This document shows, in pieces, positions 58,921 to 64,000 of a DNA stretch of 64,000 nt (within the stretch, counting starts at the first letter, position 1; each line of letters opens with the position of its first letter). The position numbers and the translations under genes are program-made. The notes beneath the pieces are model-generated. The model ran no database searches and was not told the DNA's origin. It saw only the letters and a list, made by a program, of their open reading frames with translations. The stretch comes from Cyanophora paradoxa (lineage: Eukaryota > Glaucocystophyceae > Cyanophorales > Cyanophoraceae), in assembly GCA_004431415.1 (NCBI GenBank), contig QPMI01000048.1:186001-250000 (forward strand), read 5' to 3'.

Positions 58921-60395
58921 CGGACCGAAGATCAGGGTGAGGGCCGGGGGCGACGACGACGGCCTGGGGTAGGCCGCGAGGGCCCCCGCGAGGCCCTCGA
59001 GGGCCCCGGCGAGCGCCGCGCCGTCCCGCTCGAGCTCACGGCTGAGGCGCAGCGTACCCAGCCCCCGCAGCGCCGGGGGGAGCCGAAGGGCGTCCAAGTC
59101 CGCCCGGTCCACCTCGGGGCCGAGCTGCGGGGCGCGGGGGCGGGGGGTACCGTTAGGGCGCGTTGTAAGTTTGGAGGGTGGGGGTACGGGCGGACCGTCA
59201 AGGACCCGCTGAGGAGCTCGAGCGCGGCGAGGCGAGGGAGGGCGCGCAGGGCGGCGGCGGAGAGCCGTCCCTCGAAGCAGAGCCTGGCCATGGGGCGGAG
59301 TCGGCCGAGATCTTTTGCGAGGCCCGGGGTACGGCACGGACTCTTTGAGGGAGAGGGCGGCGGGTCCGGCGGCGAGGCCCTCGAGGAGCGGGCCAGCATC
59401 CGGGCAGTGAGGCCGGCCGGCCGAGCCGCCGCCGCTCCTGGCCTTCAGGTACTCCAGGGAGGCCGCGCCCGAGAGGCCGCCGGCCGCCTCGAAGCCGCCC
59501 AAGGTGATCCCCAGCTGCGCGGCCCCGCGTGAACATCTGAAGGGGGAAGGCGGGGGTGGGGGTGGGGGGGGGGGGGTTGAGGGGCCGGGGTACTGTGCTG
59601 GGGCGCACCCGCTTGAGGTGGGGGAGGGACCGGCCGACGGCGTCCGCGGCGGCCCGGTCGACGTACCAGCAGCGGGGGAGGGCGAAAACCTCCAGGTTCG
59701 ACAGGGGGCGAAGGCGGGGCTCCAGGGGAAGGGCACGCCCCCGGAGCCGTTCGCGAAGTGACAGAGCAGCTTAAAGCTGCGGAGCGCCGGGCAGGCGGCG
59801 GCGCCCGCGGCCGGAGGCACGAGGGCGAGGAGCAGCGCCTCCAGAGCGGCGGCGGCGTCGCCCACGAGGTAGACGCACTCGATGGCGACTTCGCCGAGGC
59901 CGCCGCTCGCCGCCGCGACGCACGCCGCGACGAGGGCGACCGCCGTCTGGAACCAGTCGGCCCAGTCTTCCGCGAGCGACGCCTTCGCGTACGCTTCGGA
60001 GCCCATCTCCACGCGCAGCGACGCGCCAGGGGCGACGCGGACCCACCGCGTCTGGCGCCGACGGCGGGATCTCCCTCGGGCTCCTCGACGCCAACTGCGG
60101 GATATCGATCGACGAGGAGCTTCACGAGCCGCTCTGGGCGCATGAGGCCCTTGCCGACTACGTCGAGCCGCCGCCACTGGATCGCCTCGACGGCCTCCCG
60201 CCAGCTCCTGCAGACCGCGCGCGCCGCGGCCGCGTGCTGCAGGCCCAAGAACTGCAGGACCTCCGAGAGTACGCCGTCCGGGAGCCGATCGAATGCGAAG
60301 GGCGCTGCTTCTGGTGCATGTAAACCCGTATGCGAAGCCGCAGCGCTAGCTGCAGCTGTTTGTGCGCTGACGTTCTCGGGCGCGTCATCGCTCAT
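57939..60395 (-). pseudogene. F-box gene, duplication copy 2, two frameshifts in the main exon
   Basis: Same gene as 53745-56184, starting at ATG 60395. One base is missing near 60049 (ccaccgcgtctgg against ccaccgccgtctgg in copy 1). This shifts the frame right after EEPEGDPAVGAR. A second base is missing near 59726 (ccaggggaaggg against ccagggggaaggg). The F-box itself is unchanged, but the LRR-like part is out of frame between or after the lesions. Both changes sit in short repeats, so consensus error is possible. Confidence 0.75.
58883..58920 (+). repeat. G38 homopolymer
   Basis: Thirty-eight consecutive G on the plus strand, in the same intron position as the G20 run at 54690-54709. The exact length in the genome is doubtful in any assembly. 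Confidence 0.9.
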
Positions 60396-60728
60396 CGCCT
60401 CTGAGCTCGTGCCCTCGGCTGGAGAACCGAACGCAGCTGAGCTGTGCGGGGATCGCGCGCCTGGGTCGAGGCTTCCGGCAATCCGTCCTGGGCCTTATGC
60501 AGCGCTGTACCCCATAGAGAGACCACCAGTCACCCGCCGCTCGCTCGCCGGCCGCCGCTCAGGCATTCCAAGGCATCCAAGCCCGCATTCCAACTTCGGA
60601 GGCCCCGCTTTCAATCAGCCCGCTTGCCCGAGTGCTCGGCGCACAGCGCAAACCACTTCCAGCCAGGCCCCAGCTCGTCTGTTCCAGCCCGCTCTTAGCG
60701 GGCTTCTTAGCTCTGTCTTTCGCACTGC

Positions 60729-62107
60729 ATGGCGGACGAAGACGAGCCGGAAAGCTCGTGCTTGATGCCGCCGTCGACCTCCGCACCCGCGCCGCTCGTC
60801 TCCGAGAAGCCGAACTCGGAGCTCGCGGCACAGCTCGGCGTCTACACGCCGCTGCCGTCGACCTCGGCACCGTGCGCCGGGCCGGCGAGGAGCCCGCCGG
60901 GCTGCCTTCGAGCCTCACCTCGCCCGCTCGCCCGCCGCCGAGCGCAGGAACCTCGCGCTTGGCAAGCCCGTCATAGCATCCACATCTGCAGCGGGCGGAG
61001 GGCCCTGGCTCGCCGTAGGCGCGCCCGCCCGCGAAAGCTCGGCGCTTCTAGTCTGACGCGCCGCCGGCGCTCTCCGCAGACGGGCGCGGCAAAGATGGGG
61101 GCTACGCGGACGAAAAGGGCTTTCCAACGGGGTACCACAGCAACGGCGTTGAGAACGTTCCCTGGTGGCAGGTGCGAGGGGTCCCGCCCCCTCCCGCGCC
61201 CAGCGCCAGCCCGTCTCCGCCGCACTCGCTGACGCCCGCCGCCCCGCGGCTCGCCTGCAGGTCGACCTGGGGGTGCGCCCTGCGTCTTCGTCCCACCGCT
61301 GGTACCCTCCCTCCAAACTTCGTCGCAGGCACACTACCGAATAGGGAAAGTCGTTATCTACAACCGATCCGACGGGGCGGCGCCTAGGCTAAAGGACTTC
61401 ACAGTAACAATATTCAGGAACGCTCAGGAGGTGCGCCGCGCCCCCCACTGTCCGCGGCCAACACGTCGTTTGGGACTGAACACGGCACTGAACGAGCGTA
61501 CCCCCCGCAGATTTGGTCGCAGCACTTTCCCGTGCCTCCAGAGGGGTACAACAACCACATTGTAGACATCCTGGTACCCGAAGGCGTCCAGGGTACCCTG
61601 TCTTCCTTTCTCGTTCCCTCGCCCCTGGCTTAGCCCTACCCCCGCAGGCAACCTGGTTAGAATATGGATGCCAAAGGGGGGTATACTGAACCTGCCCGAA
61701 GTCGAGGTTTTCGGTGCGCCGGGACGGGGGTACGGCTGCGTGTCCTCGTACCGCTGAACGCCGCACCCTTCCCGGGTACCCTTATCGCAGAGAACCGGTA
61801 CCGCCACATAGACGGGGGCGCGCAGCTCGTCGACGAGACCTGGGTACGGCTTTTCCGAAGCTACCTGACCGTATCCCTGAGCCGCGAGCAGGCGCCCGGC
61901 CTGGAGCTGTACCCCTACCACGCAGCCGAGCCCCCGGGTACAGGCGAGGCGCTCGAAGGGCCAGGGGGTGGCCTGGCAGCGGACGAAGACCCCCACGGGG
62001 CCGCGGACCCGGGGTACGGCGTCGCGCACCCGGGGGGGTACGCCGAGCTGTTCGGGGACGGCGGCTGGCAGGGCGGAGCCGACGAGCAGGCGTGGGGCTC
62101 CGTCTAG
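60729..62107 (+). CDS. F5/8 type C (discoidin / fucolectin-like) carbohydrate-binding domain protein
   Basis: A galactose-binding-fold domain that usually binds glycans or lipids. Exons: 60729-60871, 60948-61018, 61080-61171, 61261-61272 (only VDLG), 61329-61430, 61511-61592, 61648-61713 and from 61791. Joined in phase they give NLALGKPVIASTSAAGGGPW, LAVDGRGKDGGYADEKGF, GVENVPWWQVDLGAHYRIGK, VVIYNRSDGAAPRLKDFTVT, IWSQHFPVPPEGYNNHIVDI and NLVRIWMPKGGILNLPEVEV. The order NLALGKP, WWQVDLG, I..V.IYNR, G..VR...P....L...EVEVF is the family signature. No signal peptide is seen; the protein starts MADEDEPESSCL. After VFGE comes a Gly-rich tail (NRYRHIDGGAQLVDETWV to QGGADEQAWGSV-stop at 62107). Further splicing within the tail or into the next gene cannot be excluded. 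The intron 61019-61079 begins GC. Confidence 0.8.
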
Positions 62108-62299
62108 CGGCCATAGCAGCGCGCGGCCTGCAGCTGAGACCTCGGTCCGCGGCTCCGACCTTGGCGCGCGGCGTCCCTGCAGCTGCCCGCCTGTTTCTTT
62201 CAAGCGTTGGCCCCGTCCCTCCCCACCCCGCCGCTCTACCCCCAGCCCCGGCCGCCTCTCCGCATCCCCCAGGGCCCGAGCCAGTCCCGCAAGTGCGCC

Positions 62300-64000
62300 C
62301 GGCGCCCAAAAGCCCCCCGCCCCCCGCCCCCCGCCCGCCTTCCGAACCGGAGGGCGGCAGGCTCCAGAACGGGCGGGCGACGCTGCCGGACATCCGGGCG
62401 GGGGAGCTCCCGCCGGCCGACGGGGGCAGCGGGGCGGGGGCGGGGGAGGGGCAGGGGGCGCGCGCCTGCCACGTCGCGTGCGCCGGCCTTCTGGGGCCCG
62501 CTCCCTCTCCTTTGCTTTGCTTTGCTCTGCGTTCGTCTCACGCGAGTGTGTGCGCAGACGCGCCGCAGCGGCTGCGGGGGGCGCACGAGGGGGCGCTCCC
62601 CGTGCAGAACCGGCAGCCGGCCTCCCTCCCACTCCTCCTCGTCGCCGCCTCGGGCGACCCCGTACCCTCCCGCGCCTTCGCCCAGGCCCGCCCGCGTACA
62701 TATACCCCACCCGCCCCGCCCCGCCCTTCTCACGCCCCACGGCTCCGGACCCCCCTCGCCCCTCGAAGTGCACAGCGGGGCGCCGCTGCCGCCCCTCTCC
62801 GTGCGGGCCGCGGGCGCTCGACGAGGATGGCTCCCGATCGGTGGCCGCCTCGGCCGCCGGCGCCGTGCACGTCGGCCCCCGCCTCCCCATCCGCATCCCC
62901 CTCAAGGCCGGCGTCGCCCCCCTCGCCCTCCTCCGCGCCTCCCTGGTCCGCCCCCCCGCCCCCTCCAGTCGCCCCCGCTTCGCCTGACCGCGCCGGCCCC
63001 GCCCCGCCCGCCCGCTCGGCCAGCAGCGGGACCGGAGCCGCCTGCGCGCGAGGCCGGCGTCCACTCCATCCGCTTCGCCCTCGTCCCCGCCGCCCCCTCC
63101 GCCGTCCGCCGCCGCCCCGCCGCCTCCGCCCCCGGCCCGTGCGCCCCGGCCTCTGCCGCGCCTCGCCTACCCTCGCCTGAGCAGGGCGCCCAGGAGGTGG
63201 AGGCGGCGGCGGTATCGGTGCGGGTGGTGCCGGCGGCGGAGCGGGCGGAGCGCGTCGTCCTGCGCCTCCCGCCGGGCGCCCTCGCCTGCGAGGCCGGCGC
63301 CACGCTCCCCGACATCCCTGTGAGCCGCCCCGGCCCCTGCCCTCCACGCCCCGCCCCTTCCTCCACGCCCCCCCGTACTCTTCGCCCCCCACGGTCCCCG
63401 CAGGCGGAGGTGCTCTCGGAGACGGGGGCCCCTCTGCGGCTCCCCGACGAGGCGCCCCGCCCCTGCCCCATCCGCGTCTCCGCCCCGCCCCTGAGGGCCG
63501 CGCAGGTGCCCGGGGAGGCGCCAGGGTACGTGTTCCGGGAGGTGCCGGCCCTGCGGGAGGCGATTCGGCCTCGCCGCGAGCGGCGCGCCAGACGCCTCCG
63601 TCGCCCCCGCCGCCTGCGACCTCACCGTCCGCCCGGTCCGCGCGCCCCTCCCCCGCCCTCCTGCTCGGCCCGAGAGCCGAGGCCGCCTGCAGGGGCGCCG
63701 CACGCGCTGCGGGTGGCGGCGGAGGGCGGGGCGACGGGGCTGCAGCTGGGGACGGGCGCCGCGCTCCCAAGCCTCGCCCTCGAGCTCCTCGACCGCTTCG
63801 AGAACCCCGCGCCGGCGCCACCCGCCCCGCCCTCCGCCTCGCCTGCTTTGTCTCCGCCTCGGGCGGCCGTGCCGCGGACCGGAGGCCCGGCGTCCCAGGT
63901 GGCGGCGGCGGCGGGGCCGGTGGCGTGGCCGGCGGGGCACGCGAGCGTCGTGCTGTCCGGCCTCACCATCGGCGACGGGTGCTTCCCTGCTCCTGTCCCC
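62300..64000 (+). CDS. C-rich multi-exon gene, 5' end unclear, runs off the window; possible repeated beta-sandwich modules
   Basis: Exon pieces with plus-strand GT-AG borders and C-rich tracts: GRLQNGRATLPDIRAGELPP (about 62350), GALPVQNRQPASLPLLLVAA (about 62600), VHVGPRLPIRIPLKAGVAPL (about 62865), REAGVHSIRFALVPAAPSAV (about 63050), VSVRVVPAAERAERVVLRLP with ATLPDIP (to 63317), then AEVLSETGAPLRLPDEAPRP (from 63404) and TGAALPSLALELLDRFENPA (about 63756). The recurring G..LP.l.v...d..g pattern suggests repeated Ig-like modules, as in SMCHD1-type or invasin-like proteins. This is a guess. It may be the continuation of the discoidin gene. A long minus-strand open frame over the same region (61424-63064) looks like a GC-driven shadow. 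Confidence 0.35.

Larger units (their letters stand above)
57046..61258. repeat. Tandem duplication, copy 2 (4.2 kb)
   Basis: Begins gctgtgacgcacgaagcc, as copy 1 does at 52851, and ends at gcggctcgcctgc, after which sequence unique to this copy (aggtcgacctggg) follows. The junction shares only 2-3 nt of microhomology (gc or ctg) with the flanks. Confidence 0.95.

Noticed and set aside
58843-60177. Minus-strand open frame of 444 codons in duplication copy 2
   Set aside because: It is produced by the frameshifts and reads across introns, including the G38 tract as poly-Pro. Copy 1 shows the genuine exon structure.
61424-63064. Minus-strand open frame of 546 codons
   Set aside because: It is Gly/Arg/Ala-rich without motifs and lies opposite phased plus-strand discoidin exons. 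Long stop-free antisense frames are expected at this GC content.
1-64000. tRNA, rRNA or prokaryotic operon features
   Set aside because: I saw no tRNA-like cloverleaf or rRNA core by eye, and phased introns in every convincing gene exclude a bacterial origin. A tRNAscan-type search was not possible.

Overview
This is eukaryotic nuclear DNA, very GC-rich, with intron-dense genes on both strands. It most likely comes from a green alga (Chlorophyta). The grounds are a plant-style plastid transit peptide on a FUN14 protein, a Ser-Pro hydroxyproline-rich type cell-wall protein, a PAT/Kangaroo-like tyrosine-recombinase retrotransposon of the kind known from Volvox and Chlamydomonas, and a possible TGTAA poly(A) signal. 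The species cannot be told from the sequence. Gene calls below were assembled by hand from short exons by matching splice phase and family motifs, so gene extents are firmer than individual exon edges.

Layout, left to right. 0.2-5.9 kb (+): DNA polymerase lambda (BRCT plus Pol X core). 7.2-9.05 kb (-): unidentified gene with a Ser/Asp-rich tail. About 9.9-11.4 kb (-): weak candidate gene. 11.9-13.2 kb (+): plastid-type FUN14 protein with an EF-hand. 13.4-14.8 kb (-): F-box/LRR protein. 15.1-21.4 kb: DIRS-order (PAT-type) retrotransposon with split direct repeats, sitting between two divergently oriented genes. 21.5-22.7 kb (+): small two-TM, Cys-rich membrane protein. 22.8-25.3 kb (-): FkbM-type methyltransferase with a membrane anchor, divergent from 25.6-35.8 kb (+): cohesin subunit SCC3/STAG.

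From about 35.8 to 52 kb the base composition of introns and spacers changes: they are AT-richer and hold MITE-like elements and short tandem repeats. This part carries a secreted, probably GPI-anchored Ser-Pro-rich wall protein (37.6-40.6 kb, +), a long TPR/coiled-coil protein (41.6-47.3 kb, -) and a SLAC1/TehA-family anion channel (47.9-52.0 kb, -). From 52.85 to 61.26 kb lies a nearly perfect 4.2-kb head-to-tail tandem duplication. It holds an F-box gene (-) and the 5' exons of an F5/8C (discoidin) domain gene (+). Only copy 1 keeps the F-box gene in frame, and only copy 2 keeps the downstream exons of the discoidin gene. The last about 1.7 kb (+) is a C-rich multi-exon gene of unknown identity running off the window.

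The genes do not form a pathway. The window is an ordinary algal chromosome segment: repair polymerase, cohesin, F-box adaptors, organelle, wall and channel proteins. What stands out is genome architecture: intron classes, recurrent AG|GCGCG donors, the retrotransposon and the recent duplication.
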